64,000 bases of DNA from assembly GCF_036370855.1 (NCBI RefSeq), contig NC_088132.1, positions 63,960,841 to 64,024,840 on the forward strand, given 5' to 3'. The notes under the pieces are model-generated. The model was not told the DNA's origin. It worked only from the letters and a program-made list of their open reading frames with translations, and did no database searches. The DNA is from Dromaius novaehollandiae (Eukaryota > Chordata > Aves > Casuariiformes > Dromaiidae). Positions 23,696 to 36,600 of this stretch are shown here, piece by piece (within the stretch, counting starts at the first letter, position 1; each line of letters opens with the position of its first letter). The position numbers and the translations under genes were made by a program.

Positions 23696-26600
23696 TATAT
23701 TTTAAAGGACTCTAAAACAGACAGTGCTAATAAGATACCGAATAAGGCTTTGCGGGATTGTTTTCTGAGCATAAGGCTTTGGAAAGCTGTCAAACACTTG
23801 AAAACATAGGAATAAATATACTCCTCCTCCGTTATTTTTAGGCACTTCTCAGATTCTTTAGTAATAAAAAGTATGTGCCTTGGTATGTGCTCAGCCTGTG
23901 CCAAGTATTGTATAAGGCAATGGCAGAGCATGTTCCTGCAAAATAACTTGGCCAGTCACATGCAATTACTTCAGATGAGCTGAGAAAATGTAAATTCATT
24001 AGAAAAAATTCTCATCCACACCATTAATTTCTTGAATTGATGGAATGTGAGAAATTCAACAAATAGCTTTCACACCTGGTCATACTCTCTTGGTTTTTCT
24101 TGTAAGGAAAGTTGCAATGCAGTTGGCATTAGCTGCCTGTTTCAGGATGCCTGTCGATATTCACCCCAATTAAAAATATAGTTAGCTATATTAGCGTTCT
24201 ATAAATATACTACTGAGTCAGTTCATTGGCAGAAATATTCGCAAAAGCCAGTGGTTTAAGTGAACACTGAAGATTATTTGCAGGAGACTGTTGATTTTAA
24301 ATGCACTTAAAATTGTTTTTTCAGCCTGAATCCTGTCCTGATCTACCCAGTGAACAGAAGAAAAGAAATCTAGTTATTTCCAAGCAAGGCTCAGGTTTTC
24401 AGTATCAATTACTTGCTGCAAATTGTTTATGATTAGTCACAGAAGTTATTCAATACACAATGTAAAATCTTGGAATAATTATGAGATTCTCTAAGCCCAC
24501 TCATAAAGTTAAAGGCAAAATTCAGTGGCTAGGAGTATGTGCTGTGAATATTGTAAGTTCCCAAAGAACATATTCTAGCTATGAATCATTGAATGAAGTT
24601 ATATTTAATAGGATTAAAATTAAAATTTATTTTATTGCCTGGCAAATATACCTGTCATTTTATCTTGATTTGTCATTGCAGGGATCAAAGGGGAGTTGCT
24701 TTTTTTGTTGTGTATGAACAGAGGACGTGGCCTGGAACAGAAGGTAGAAGTGGTATATAATAGAGGCTTACCATCTTCTCATTGGAGACAGCAGCATAAC
24801 AGCACTTTCACTCTGTTTTCTCTGCCACTGTGAATATGGTTCTTTACTTTGGGACAAAATTTGGCTCTACGGTGAGTGAGAGTTTCTTTCGTTTTGGCTG
24901 TTTATAGACTTCAACAAAACAAGAATTTAAGCTGGAGTCCCTATCCCTGGATGTTACCTCATTTTGTTACTGCTGCTTCTCTACACTTCCTCCGTCCTCT
25001 CTTCTCTGTGGTAATTTTTCTTTTTGTCTCTTTGTTCTTTTTTCACACTTTCATCCCGTTTTGTACATGCTTTCTTTAAGCCCTGCGATGTGCCTGGGCT
25101 GTGGCTCTAAGTGACAGTGAAACCGAATCTGCTCCAGAGAGAGCTTCTTGTGCAGGTTGGAAGAGCCTTCCCAGAAGCCTGCAACTTAGCATGAGCCCCT
25201 GCGCTGTCCCTCCGCATGCCGGCTGTGCAAACCGCACGGCTTCAGGGCACTCGTTTAGGCTAGCCGTCCTCCAAAATGCCTGGGTGTGCCCGGGACGTGC
25301 CCTGCCTCTATCACATCAGCCTGCACCCAGAGTCTGCTGGTTTTACCCTCACTTACCCACAGAACTGAACAAAGCAAAGGTTTATGCATATCTAAAGTAG
25401 CGGTTCCACGTTATATGTTTTCGGAGAAAAGAAAGGGTTGCAGACTAAATAAGACCTAAGTTGCCATCCAGCCTGCACCTCGCAGGGTCCCTCCTGCGCT
25501 GTTCCCCTGTTGAGCTCCTTCCGGCCTTACAGCGCACGTGTGCCAGCAACGCCGCTGGCGGTGCGTGCGTGCAGAGGCAGGCAGCATTTCCGAGGCCTTT
25601 TCTACCCTCAAAACTACAGAATGAAGTTTAGCCAGGAAGGGTCATCTTTAACCCAACTTCCCGTGCGTAGCTAGTGCAGAGCCTCTCCAAAACGTGGTGG
25701 TATGTTACGCACCACGTATGCAACAATGTCCAGGCACAGCCGAGTCAAATTGGGAAGGGGTCATATATAACCACCTACCTTCACCTGTACTCTAAAAACA
25801 CCATTCTGCTTCACTCTTCTTCAATATGCTTATTTTTGTACCAGTTATATACAGTGAAGGTGAAATGGGATTTCAATTATTTATCAAAAGCAGAGTTTGT
25901 AATTTACCTTTGTCCCTGAACTGCCACAGTATTGAGGGAGTTCATTTAAATTAATTCCAAATCAGATGTTTTATTTTATAAAAGCTAGAAATTAGCTGAG
26001 AAAGACAGCTGTCCTCTGCATAATAAGGGACAGACTGATGAAAAAATCTTTCAGTCACCATGGGATGCTGATAAAAGAAGTCACTCATGATTGTACTATG
26101 AAATCAAGAATATTGTTGTATGGTTGTTACCTAATTTATATAGTCAAAGATCAGATGTTGCTGACACTGCCAAAGAAATCAAACAAGTTCTATTATTAGG
26201 AATCCAGTTCATTAATAAGAGGCCTATCTCATTAAAAAGAGATCTATCATTTTATTTTCCTTTCAAATGTTAACATTAGTTTTAACAACATTTGTAAAAT
26301 CTGAGGAGTGCTGTGTCTTTGTGCAGTCATAAAAAGTGATATTCAAAATGTGACTTCCAAGGAGCATTTATTCCACAAGAGAAAATAATTGCTTTTTAGT
26401 GTTTCTACCTTATTACCAACTTCAAAAAGTTTCAAATTTCATGACATTTTCCATGTTTTATTTAGCATAGGTGAAATTCTGGACTTCAAGGTTTACACTT
26501 CAAGGTGAACTTCTAATTCAGAGTTTTTGTTTGAATTCATCTTTATTGTCTGAGGACCTATTCAAGTGCTGGAGGCTCAGTTCAAGCTATGTTATCTCTT

Positions 26601-29267
26601 CTGCGTTGTTTCTGGCCCCTTCACAGAGCACTCCTCTAGTTATTGTGCTCTCTACAGGCAACTATCCTAGCGTCCCTTCCTACACTCTTTCCCCTTTGCT
26701 TGCTACCCATTATACTTTGAGAATTTAAGTGCTGTAGCTCCCATTGCAGCTTCCTTTCTCTCCCCTGCCATGACAAATAAGCGTGCAAATCAAATGATAA
26801 TTGTACTGTCATTTTTTTCTTATTTAAAAACTTTCCATTACATATTCTAGAAGAAAAAATTTGTAGTACTCTGAAACCTTATATCTCCCATAAGGTATCT
26901 GAAAAATTGTATCCTTTCGGCAGCAATTGCCTCTTGCATAGAGAACTGAGGGAGCGAGGAGGAAAGTGTTCAAGCATCTGCCTGAAGTTGAGCTGTATCT
27001 TCTGCCTTTTGTTTTCTCACTGTATTCATTTTTCACTCTAATTCCAAGGGTCTCGTGCCTGTACACCAAATGGTTTAGTTACTAGAATTTGGATTATGTG
27101 GAACTGAGGAGCCAAGGTCTGCAGTTCTAGGTAGTGGTCTTCCCTTTCTATGAGAAAAATAAATGGCCTAAAGGAAGAGAGGTAGAGAACTGATGGTATG
27201 TGATAAGAAAAATCAAATCTCTCTATCCATGCACTCACTCATGGAAGTTCACGGTATGTAGTTACATCCTGCTTCCTACTAGTTTCCATTACTCTCTTAT
27301 ATCTAGACTCCACTTGATCAGAATTCATTCCCAACAAAGACTACAACTTTTTACAGGGTAACCTTTAAAAAAAAAAAGAGGAGGGAGGTCCTTACTTAAT
27401 ATTTAGCAAAATTGTAAGTGGCTAAAACAACCCCAGAAAATGATCAAATTCCCATCCTGATAACATCAAAATTTATGACTTATGGCAAAGAAGTGTCTCT
27501 CTAGTGTCCAACATCTAACTAAAAGCATAGTGGTTAGTTTTAGCCTGAGAAGAAACTGTAGTAATGAACTCAGAACAGAATACATTGTGGCATTAAAGCT
27601 TTTTCATGATTCTTTTCTTTCCTACTACAAACCAAATCCTATCTCTAAAACCGCTTTTTAAGTCTTTTTCTGTTAGAAAGTAATTAAATTTAGAAGATGT
27701 AGTTATTAAGTGCTGTGTGTGCTTTTAGAGACTGAGTTAAGCAAGAAAGCCAATAATTTGAAGTGAGGCAATTTTCAAGAACAGTGTTAATTCAGTTTTC
27801 ACTGAGAACTGTGGGAAATAAATGCCAAAAGGATCAGCTCTTGGAAAAATAACCTTCACGGAAACCAGTTAACTCTGCTGCTCCATGGAAGCCTTTATCA
27901 TACTTTCACATTGTCGTGCCCTGTGAATCTTCCACACTGCTCTTTGTAGCTCTCCCTGGAGGGAGATGGTTGATGCTGTACAACCTATGTGATGGATATA
28001 TGACAATACTGTGTGTAGCTTCATTTGCACCCACAACGCTTGACAGCATGAGGTGACATGAAGTAGCCTGCTCTATTCTGCTCTGGATGAAATTGCGTGA
28101 GATGAAAGGAAATTGTGGCTATTGTGGCTAGAATGAATTTACATCTGTCGCAGGGAGTAGAGGTGAGGTGCCTTACCAGGTGGGTCTGTCTTGCATCTCT
28201 GATGTGGTAGATTGACTTGACTCAATGACTGCCAACTGCATTTCAGTGCTGACAGGCTTCCAGCTCTCAGGAATAATAGCAGTGATAGCAAGGGCAGAAA
28301 GCTAACCTAATACTCTTATCCATCTACTTTTGTGTCTCTTCAGCATCAGTTGAGTATGGATAAGAAAAGTTATTTAAATAGAGATGTCTTATAGGCCAAA
28401 AGCCTGATTCTGAATACCTAGGAACTATTGGGACCTGCATTCAGATTTCCAAGTCAGACATATTACTGATAAACTGCACTTAGTTTCCAAATTCTTTATA
28501 CGTTTGGTCAGGCTAAGTATGGGTGCCCCTTGTCTGAAGCATTAAGTACTGGTTAAATGTAGGCAAATAACATTTTTTTCATTTCATTGATCACACTGCT
28601 TAAGGAGGGTAAAAAGAGCAAGAAATCAGGGAAAAGAACATTTAAGGTAAAAAGAATTTGGGATAGTCATGGTAGTGATGGGAAAATAATTACAGATGAA
28701 CAGGAAATGTTTAAAATAAAATTTCTTTTTAAAAAGAAAAATGCTGAAATATGGTGTTCTGGTTTTTTAGAAATAGACTTTGCCAGAAGCTATCACTGAA
28801 TTGACCCATATCTCTAAATTATTGCAGCCCTTCCAAAATAACTGTTCTATTAATTTACTGTATAAAATTATGACCCTCAGTTTTAGTACTGACCATTTGC
28901 CAAGGTAACACATTAAATCTAGTTACAGTTTGATAGTGTGGTACTCTGTGCTTTGTCAGTGTGTCTATTCCACTTTACGCACTGAAGTCCATGCTTTGAT
29001 TACAATATTTTTTATTCTAAAAGTTACTTAGGATTTGTGAAGATTGCCTGTTTTTTTTTGTTTGTGTTTGTTTGACTTTGCTTTTTGCCATTCTTTTTTT
29101 TCAATAGCTTTCATAAAATGGTCAAATTCACCTGGAAACATACAGGGACTCCAGAATGGTAGCACAGCTTTGCACCTAAGAGAATTTATGCTTATAGGTT
29201 ACTAGAACATTTTTCAATACCCCATTTTAATTGAGACAAAGGTTAGTAAACTTGTTTGCTATAGTGG
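23696..29267. other. mostly non-coding; GC-richer patch at 25.1-25.6 kb
   Basis: AT-rich apart from 25080-25610, which has raised GC and several CpGs. The + strand frame there (25101-25400) reads through LSDSETESAPERASCAGWK but has no recognised domain. No exon pair there is convincing, because the acceptor at about 25079 is good but the downstream donor is weak. The promoter-like arrangement at 24,754 is listed separately. Confidence 0.45.
24754..24871 (+). promoter_or_regulatory. possible TATA promoter with short first exon
   Basis: TATATAA at 24754-24760 is followed about 25-30 bp later by an initiator-like TCATTGG (about 24778). Next comes a ~50-nt leader and an ATG at 24836. After 12 codons (MVLYFGTKFGST) there is a strong donor, ACG|GTGAGT, with the exon ending at 24871. 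Spacing of all four elements is what a compact vertebrate first exon would have. I do not recognise the peptide, and it has no signal-sequence character. No in-phase second exon was found nearby. TATA-like strings are common in AT-rich DNA, so this may be chance. Confidence 0.2.
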
Positions 29268-29350
29268 GCCTCATTCTGTTGCCTTACACCACCATCATGT
29301 CCTTTAGTTTAGTCAGTCTTGTTTTATACCAGCGTACACCTTACCTAAAC
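29268..29350. mobile_element. possible palindromic MITE-like remnant
   Basis: 'gggcctcattctgttgcctt' then 'acaccaccatcatg', and later 'ttttataccagcgtacacc', resembles a diverged, widespread amniote palindromic repeat. Its arms carry gggcc-cattctg and acaccagtgta-like strings. Highly uncertain. Confidence 0.25.
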
Positions 29351-29979
29351 TCAATGATCCACCACAGCCATTAGATCAAAATGCAAGACTTTATAGTGAA
29401 CTGTGAAAATGTTTTTCTAGAACTAGTGAGTAGATTCTGTGCAACAATTGTTGGTGGCAAGTACCGAATATTGGAAATCTCTGCATTACTTCCATGAACA
29501 TTACACATGCCTCAGCTTACTAAAGCGCATGGCAGCAAGTCATTATAAGCTGTGGGAGGATGCAGGGAAACGCCAGTACAGAGAAGCTATCTTCAGTGAG
29601 AAGTAACACAGGGTCCACAAGCAGCATGGAAACTACTAACTAAAAATGCCTCTTGTTAGGCTTAACCCAAAGTAAATGCAGTACTCCAGGACTGAAGACC
29701 TGGCCTGGGCAGCTAACAGACAACATAATCAAGACAAGAGTTCCTGACACAGAGACTGAGAAAATGATTCCAGGCTCCTCTGTTTAGGTAAGTATCATGT
29801 ATATCGTCCTTCTTCCTTTCTTTAACTTTTCTGACCATGATTCTCCTGTTGATTAAACAGCATTTTCTAGCAAAGAGGTTGCAGTGAGTCTCCACAGACA
29901 TTTTCTGATCACAAGGTTCCCAAAAGAGAAAGTCCCTTAAGGCAACAAAGTCAAACTGGCCCTCCAAAAAGTGCAAGAA

Positions 29980-30115
29980 ACAGTAGTGCTGAAGCTGAGA
30001 AATGCAGGACTGGAAAGGTCAAGGAGCCCAGCTCCTCTTTGAGCCTGTCATTGAGATAACCCTTTGAGTCCAGCAAAGGCTTTAGGATACTTGCCCTGGA
30101 CAAGAGAGAAAAGGG
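29980..30115 (-). mobile_element. possible old CR1 3' fragment
   Basis: 'gcaggactggaaaggtcaag' then 'gagcccagctcctcttt', and later 'ttgagtccagcaaaggcttt', resembles a reverse-oriented, heavily diverged CR1 end of the 'aggactggaagggacc' type. A possible related string, 'gcagtactccaggactgaag', lies at about 29680. The assignment is weak. Confidence 0.35.
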
Positions 30116-30887
30116 CTGCACTTACGATACATTCAAACAGCCAGTCCCTTTGTTTTTAATTTCAAGCCCAATCAAGAAAAACAAAGATGTAATTTCCTAA
30201 TATGCTGGCATTGTGAAAGTTGTCTTTCCCCAGACTTACCTTTTCCTGTCTCAGTGCAGTTCACTGCTTCTGCATTAAGGCAGCCTGGCTGGGTGTGCAA
30301 TAAAGCAGACTGCTGAAGTGATCCAAGTTTAAAATGCATTCCTCCTCCTCTCCTCCCCCTTTTCTGTATTTTTTGGAGGGAGAGTTATTTTTCATCTCAT
30401 TCAGTTGACAGTGTGGCCCCAAGTAAATGTCAGCCCAACGGATGGCGAGGGATCCCTTTGCTGCTGACCTAGCATGCTGCGAGACTGTGGCCTGGGGAAA
30501 GCTGAGAGAAGCAGTTCAGCCAGCGCAGATGTTCTCTGAGCACTCAGCTCCAAGAGTCAAGAACGCACCAAAGCAGACGTAAGTGAACAGTGGTGACACA
30601 AGCTGTATTATACAATACAGTTTGAAGTAAGTCATGGTTTTCTAGGATGAGAGACTTTGCTTTCTGATCCAATTAATCTTTGGACAGAAATCAGGAATGG
30701 AACATTTAATACCCCAAAAGTGAATGTTAGGGGTTGTATAGTAAGGGACGCTTTTGGAACCTTAAAAACAAAAGAAAACACCAACCATTTGGTGAGTTCT
30801 TTTTAAAGTCTCCTAAATGACCTAAAAATACAAGTCAGTCTTACTGATTTTTGGAAGGCTCTATTTTCTAAATATCACTGGGCCCAA

Positions 30888-30960
30888 ATCCAATACAACA
30901 TGTGGGTTCCTGACTTCTCATTTAAATTGGTGGAATTCTGTTCATTTCAGTTGTACACTA
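30888..30960. mobile_element. possible MITE-like remnant
   Basis: Starts with 'gggcccaaatccaatacaac' and has a central 'ctcatttaaattggtgg', reminiscent of palindromic amniote MITE-like repeats whose arms begin GGGCCCAAATCC. The second arm is not clearly recognisable. Confidence 0.28.
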
Positions 30961-31635
30961 AGAGCCTAAATACTCAGGATTTTCCAAAGCACTGGGGTCC
31001 AAATCCTACTACTTTAGTAAAGAACTGCAAGATCAAAGCCTTTTAAGTGTTACAGTGTTATTCCACGTGCCACTAGGGAAGAAAATAAGCTTTCAGCTCA
31101 GTACCGCTGGTGTATGCTACTAGAAATCTGTTTGCACGGTGAAACACACTATCAAGAGCATACTGCAACAGTTCTGTTGTTTTCAGTTATTTGCTTATGC
31201 TTACGTCAATGATTAATGCATACTATTATTTACTTATGTATTTCTTCAGTGACAGGTAGTTTCCTATGCAGTAATGGCAAATCGGGGGGAAAAAAAAAAA
31301 AGAAAATCTACTGAGTGAAGTTGGGTAAGAAATACTTTTCACATTCGATGATCTTACTTGCAATTTCAAATATTGTTTTGGTTATCTTGAACAAAGTGAA
31401 GGTTTTCTGAAGATTTTAAAAGGCAAGTGTGATTGGGTGGTGGCTAGGCAATCTTCTAGAATGTATCTGACGCAGTTTCAAATCACTGTTTCGCATCAAT
31501 CTAATGCAGGGGGTTGACAATACAAAGGGGTGTCCTACCCACAAAATAATTGTGCAGATGTTCATTATGAGAATTTTCCCAATTTATATAGAGAATTAAA
31601 TATTAGTGGGTCAGAACAGGACCCTGTATTCTACT

Positions 31636-31690
31636 AACAGTAGTCATGTGGGACAGTAAAACCCGAGTTTAAGTCCGTGCTTCAATTCAG
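31636..31690 (+). mobile_element. MIR/CORE-like SINE fragment
   Basis: 'tagtcatgtgggacagtaaa', 'acccgagtttaagtccgtgc' follows the MIR-like tRNA-SINE order (gatgtgggagaccc, then a GTTCAAGTCC B box). The B-box equivalent, GAGTTTAAGTCC, is at 31665-31676. Fragmentary and old. Confidence 0.45.
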
Positions 31691-31969
31691 CTACCATAGA
31701 GATAAGACAGCCTTCAGCCACTGGGCTACTGGACTGGGCTATCCCAGTGGAGCAGTTCCATAGTTAGACATTAATTTGTGATGTTGCAGATTATCTGATC
31801 ATGTTATGTTGCAGACTGGAGATCCTCCTCTGAGGCTTGTTCATCCTGAAGTAGAGTCGAGTCACCTGATGGAGACCGACACCCATACTAGGGCAGCTTG
31901 CTTGTCCTGCTAGCCTCCCTCTATAGTCGCTGGTGAAACAGGACTCCCAGGAAGGAAATTCAAAGATTT

Positions 31970-32034
31970 CCATTAGGTCCTGACTCTGAACTGATTTTGA
32001 GAGACTGAACTGACAGGACCATTAGGTCCTGACT
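31970..32034. repeat. 49-bp direct duplication
   Basis: CCATTAGGTCCTGACT occurs at 31970-31985 and 32019-32034, with CTGAACTG twice in between. This suggests a local tandem duplication with period 49. Confidence 0.75.
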
Positions 32035-32647
32035 TTGGAGGAGCCTCTTTCTCCATGGACTACACACAGACATGCTCGGACTCCTACCTGAGTCAGAGTG
32101 TGAACATGCCTCAGACTCCTATGACAAAATAACCAAAGCAGCTTGTCAAGGCACGCATGAAGGTGGCAAAAGTTTAAATCCTAATATGAATTAAAAAGAC
32201 TGGGGACTTCTTCAATACCCCAGGTAAGTAAGTGCTAAATAGTAAATAGTATCTCTCTCTCTTTTGATCAGAAAGTCTATCCTATAATGCAGAAAACTTA
32301 ACAAATGTGTTTGTTGTTAGAATAGACATGGCTCTCTGAAAAGCAACAGTGTCATTTTCCAAGGAAAAAATATTAAACAGACGTTTTTCCCACTTTTCAC
32401 TATGGTTTGTTATACTCGTGAAATTTTACTCAGTCTACTCTGTCTTACCATGCATTTCATATCTCAGCTGAGCCTCATGACTTCTTAAGGGTCTTAAGAG
32501 TGAAATTCAGCATTCTGTCTCACTATTTTCCCCATATGTTTTGCTCTCTCTTTTTTCCCCTTTTTCTTCTCTTTCCTTTTCCTTTCATCCATCCTAGATT
32601 TTCTTTTTTTTTCTTTTTTGTTTTTCCACTATCTGCTTTAAAACTCA

Positions 32648-32746
32648 GGGCCAGATTGTGAGCAGTTGCTCACAGAAACATTCGCATTGTCGTTAGTAAT
32701 AGCTAATGTGACTGCTCATTAGTGGTAGCTGTTCACAGTCTGGTCC
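32648..32746. mobile_element. 99-bp MITE-like hairpin element
   Basis: The left end GGGCCAGATTGTGAGCAG and the right end, read in reverse complement, GGACCAGACTGTGAACAG, form ~23-bp terminal inverted repeats. Every mismatch between the arms is a transition. The GGGCCAGAT end is shared with a palindromic repeat widespread in turtles, crocodilians and birds. It carries no coding capacity, as expected of a non-autonomous DNA transposon. Target-site duplications are not clear. Confidence 0.5.
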
Positions 32747-32835
32747 ATGTGATTTAGCTTTGTTTCCTTTGTAAGAAAAGCTACTGATTTTCTTTCTACA
32801 GCCCACATCACTCTTCAGCTTGTTATTCCTCCCCC

Positions 32836-32840
<5 letters not shown>

Positions 32841-32874
<34 letters not shown>

Positions 32875-32888
32875 ATACACACACACAC
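32841..32888. repeat. (TA)n then (CA)n microsatellite
   Basis: About 15 TA units (32841-32871), a short T-rich spacer, then about six CA units. A mutable compound microsatellite. Confidence 0.95.
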
Positions 32889-33575
32889 TCACCCCTGTGT
32901 GTTTATTCTCTTTCAATCTGTGTTAAATAAAATCTTAGGCATTCACACATGACAGTAAAATTCAGCTGAGCAAATACAGAGGATTATGTCTACAGTAGTC
33001 ACAGTGAATTCCTTTTATGCTCAGTGTAGAGAAAGAGGCACTTGTAAGGCACAGTTCCTTTCATGAAAGTAAATTTCTAAAATGGGTCAGATGAATCCCA
33101 TCTTTAGCATCTGTGGCTATCCCGAGAATCTGTAATGAATTATCTACCTCCATCATTAACATTTTTCCCTGATATTTCTTCTCATGAAAATGTAAACAAA
33201 AGGTGCCATAGGTACAGCTACATAGCTTATTATTCATGCTTTATTACTAAAGGTTAGCTGCCTTTGGTCTATTTTATTGAAGGTTCACACTTTCATACAG
33301 AGACTTTGTACCCTATGTAGCACTCTCACACATTTATTGAGGATCACAATAGAAAAGACAGAGTTGTATGGTAACAGCTGTGTGTTCATGAAACCAGTCA
33401 AGAGGAAAGCATCCTTGTGTCCTATTCAGTGATGAAGAGCAAATGCAGTAAAAACAAACAGGTAGACATATCACATATATGGCTATGATAAGTCAGCTGT
33501 GGTAATATGTGCATAGCTGCTCTTTGCACAGAACTATCATCTTGGACCATAGTGAGTTGCTGTGCTATGAACAGT

Positions 33576-33583
<8 letters not shown>

Positions 33584-33611
<28 letters not shown>
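33584..33611. repeat. poly(A) run, 28 bp
   Basis: T9 followed by A28. No upstream polyadenylation signal or retroposed body is evident. Confidence 0.95.
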
Positions 33612-33614
<3 letters not shown>

Positions 33615-36600
33615 GTTACATTTGTATGAACAATATTCTTTTGTATTTTGAAATTCTAAACTTTTCAAAGATGACTCAAAAGCTGAAACACTCTAGCTAA
33701 AATCCAAATATTTTTATTCAGAACTCTTGGGTATATCATTGGAGTTATGGTACAGAAGCTTCTTGTTCCTAGTCAGACTGCATTTCAAATGATGCCTCAT
33801 AATCTTTCCTACAAGTAATATCTAGAAATGTGGATGAGACTTCCCGCTCCTGCTGCACTATGCAAGATGAAGCCCTGATGGGGAATCCAATGCGTGTGAG
33901 AGAACAAGGACATGTTGTAACTGAACAGTAGCTCTGATGAGTCACCACTGAAGCATCTCCAACTATCGTATTTCAATTTGGGGATGTTCTTTTTTTCACT
34001 TAAAAGAAGAAAAAAAGAAAGAAATTTCAAAAGAGACTTTATTATACAGGCAAAACCTTAGTTCTCCATCAGAGACTATTCTGATTGTTCCATATGATTG
34101 TATTAAGCATCTCACCTGTAAGATTTTCTTCTTTTACAATTTTAGAAGAGCCTGTCCATACCCTGGAGGGAAAGGATAAGCAAAATAATGTCATAAGGGG
34201 TTGGCTTAAAACCCAAATCTGCTATCATATATTTGTCATCTGAGCATCAAAGAGTCTCTACTGACTCTTGTTACTGTGGGTTTTTTTGCTTTGGCACCTT
34301 GATAGGTAAAGAACCTGAAAGCGTTGCAACAGTGTGGAGAAGGTACTGGTATTATAACATGAATATTCAGTATTAGAAGTAGACTAAATACAATTGTCTT
34401 TTGCTCTCCATGCTGTCAGTGAAACCTGTCCTCACACAACTTCTATTAAATAGTTGGTAACACTGATAAAACATTAAAGCTACCTATGCGTTCCCCTCTA
34501 ATTAGACTCAAAAGTAACAGTAAAACCCAATGTGTCAAGTACAGTAACAGCTGAAAAATGTCAACTTAGCCAATGTTTGTTTGTTACATTATTTGACAAA
34601 GACTACTTTGTTTTATTGAAACATCTCTACAAACTTCACAAACGTAGTTTGCCAAGTAGCTGAAAGAAGAGTCTGGCAATATTACCTGACAAGTGCCAAG
34701 CCTTCTCCCTCCTCTGAGTGGCCCGAGAGGCAGCATCGGCGCCGAGGGCAAAGGGGCCAGAATCAAAACTCACTGAACATGGTAGGAGTCTTTCTAGTCC
34801 TTGTACCAAACCCTTTACCCGGGACAGAAAATTTACTTTTCAGACTCACCTCCATAATCAGATGGAGAATCTTAAAAACACCTAAGTAAAACAATCTTTT
34901 TATATTTCAGGAGAAACACTTCATTAAGTGAAGGAACAACAACAGTAAGAAAACAGTTTCAGGAATATTTTCAGCAGTAAGTAGGAATTAGACATTTTGC
35001 AAGGAAAGGCTGAACTTTAACCAAGCCTTTATGTATAATTAGAACAGAAATGATTATTCTGTAGCCTCACAGACACCTACTTCATCTCTTGCTGTGTTTT
35101 CAGTCTTTTCTGTTCAACTGACTAATTAAAAGCCAGTTTTACAGCTGGTAGCTATAAACAGCATGACTACGAAAGAGCCAGATGTGTTCTTTAGTGCTCG
35201 ATGCATCGTGAATTGTCAGCAGCTAAATGAGGACTCCTCACTTGGACAGATTAAAAAGTGTTTGTCTCTTCTGTGAGCTCAGATTTTACCAGCTTCAAAA
35301 ATGCAAATCTGTGTATCATATCCTACTCTCCCTTCATGAAGAATGACCTGAGGGAATGTGAAAGTATGCCTGACCTACATATGATCCAGGTACCCAAGGG
35401 AATCTTTTCATTTTATCGTAATTAGGTCAGGATCCCATTAAGAATCCTCTGATACTTCTGCCTTCTCACATAATGTGCATTAAAAGACTTTTGGTCTGCA
35501 TTTTTGGGTAAACAGGCTATTATTTGGTAAACTTAGCCTGAAAAGGCAGTGATGATGTTTTGGGTTTTTTTGGATTCAGGACTGGGAATTTGCTGTGCTA
35601 AAGACACACATTGCCATGAGCATCTCTGTCTCCAGGTAGGTTGTTGTCATAAATATAATTCTTTATAAATAGGATTTCATTTGCTCCTGAATTGAACTAG
35701 GTAGCTAACTAACTAGGTTCAGGTTCTGATGTTTTGCCAATGAATAAGCACTAAAACCCTGGAGACTATAGATTTGATTCCCATCTTAAGACTGTACAGC
35801 AATTATGTAGCAAAATTTGTCCTTCTAGAATTCTAATGATGATGGTGAATAGAAACAGAAGGCATACTTCTATATTTATGTACAAAGGCAGCAGAGTACA
35901 AATAACTGCAATGCAAACTTGTACTGCTTAGCCCAGTGCTACTCCCCGGTCCCTCAGACCAACCCTCAGTGCTGTCCATCACCTGCTATCGTTCATTCTT
36001 CCACTTCATGACAAGATTGACAAGGAAGTTACCAATTTTTCCCTTTTGTGGTATAGACACTTTTCCCTCAGCAATGAGAATAAGACTGCAAGGGCATTTT
36101 ATGCAGGTTAATAATGCTGCTCAAGACTTAAGTCTGTATCAGTTTGCCTCACTGAACATGGTGGGGTTTTCACTCACACCTTCTGCAAGAAAATAGTTTT
36201 AATTCTCTCTCTGATGGCAATATGCATTATGACACACAATCTAAAGTTGTATTCATCACCCTGCAATCACAGCATGCTGCCTTGCCAATCCTCCTCTTCG
36301 CTCCAACAGTGAGAATAAAAATGATAAAGCTTAGGAGTGAATCAGCCAGGAGTTACTCGGAAGGAATACTGCCAAAAAAATAAAACCTCTCTCTTCTGGC
36401 AGGTTTACCTGTGTTGGGAGTTACCTACCGGTGACTTTCTCTTGCTCCAGATCCAGCATGGTCAGCAAGCCCAGCAAAGCAAATGACACCTTATGTTTCA
36501 AATGGAAAAAATGGAAAATGACTGCAGCGAAACAAAGACAAATAGCCTAGGGAGTATTTTTATAACCTTTAAAACTGTTCCAATCCACTCTTCTCCATGA

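Noticed and set aside
31665..31676. tRNA gene suggested by a B-box-like string
   Set aside because: No A box, anticodon arm or cloverleaf could be traced; it fits better as a SINE remnant.
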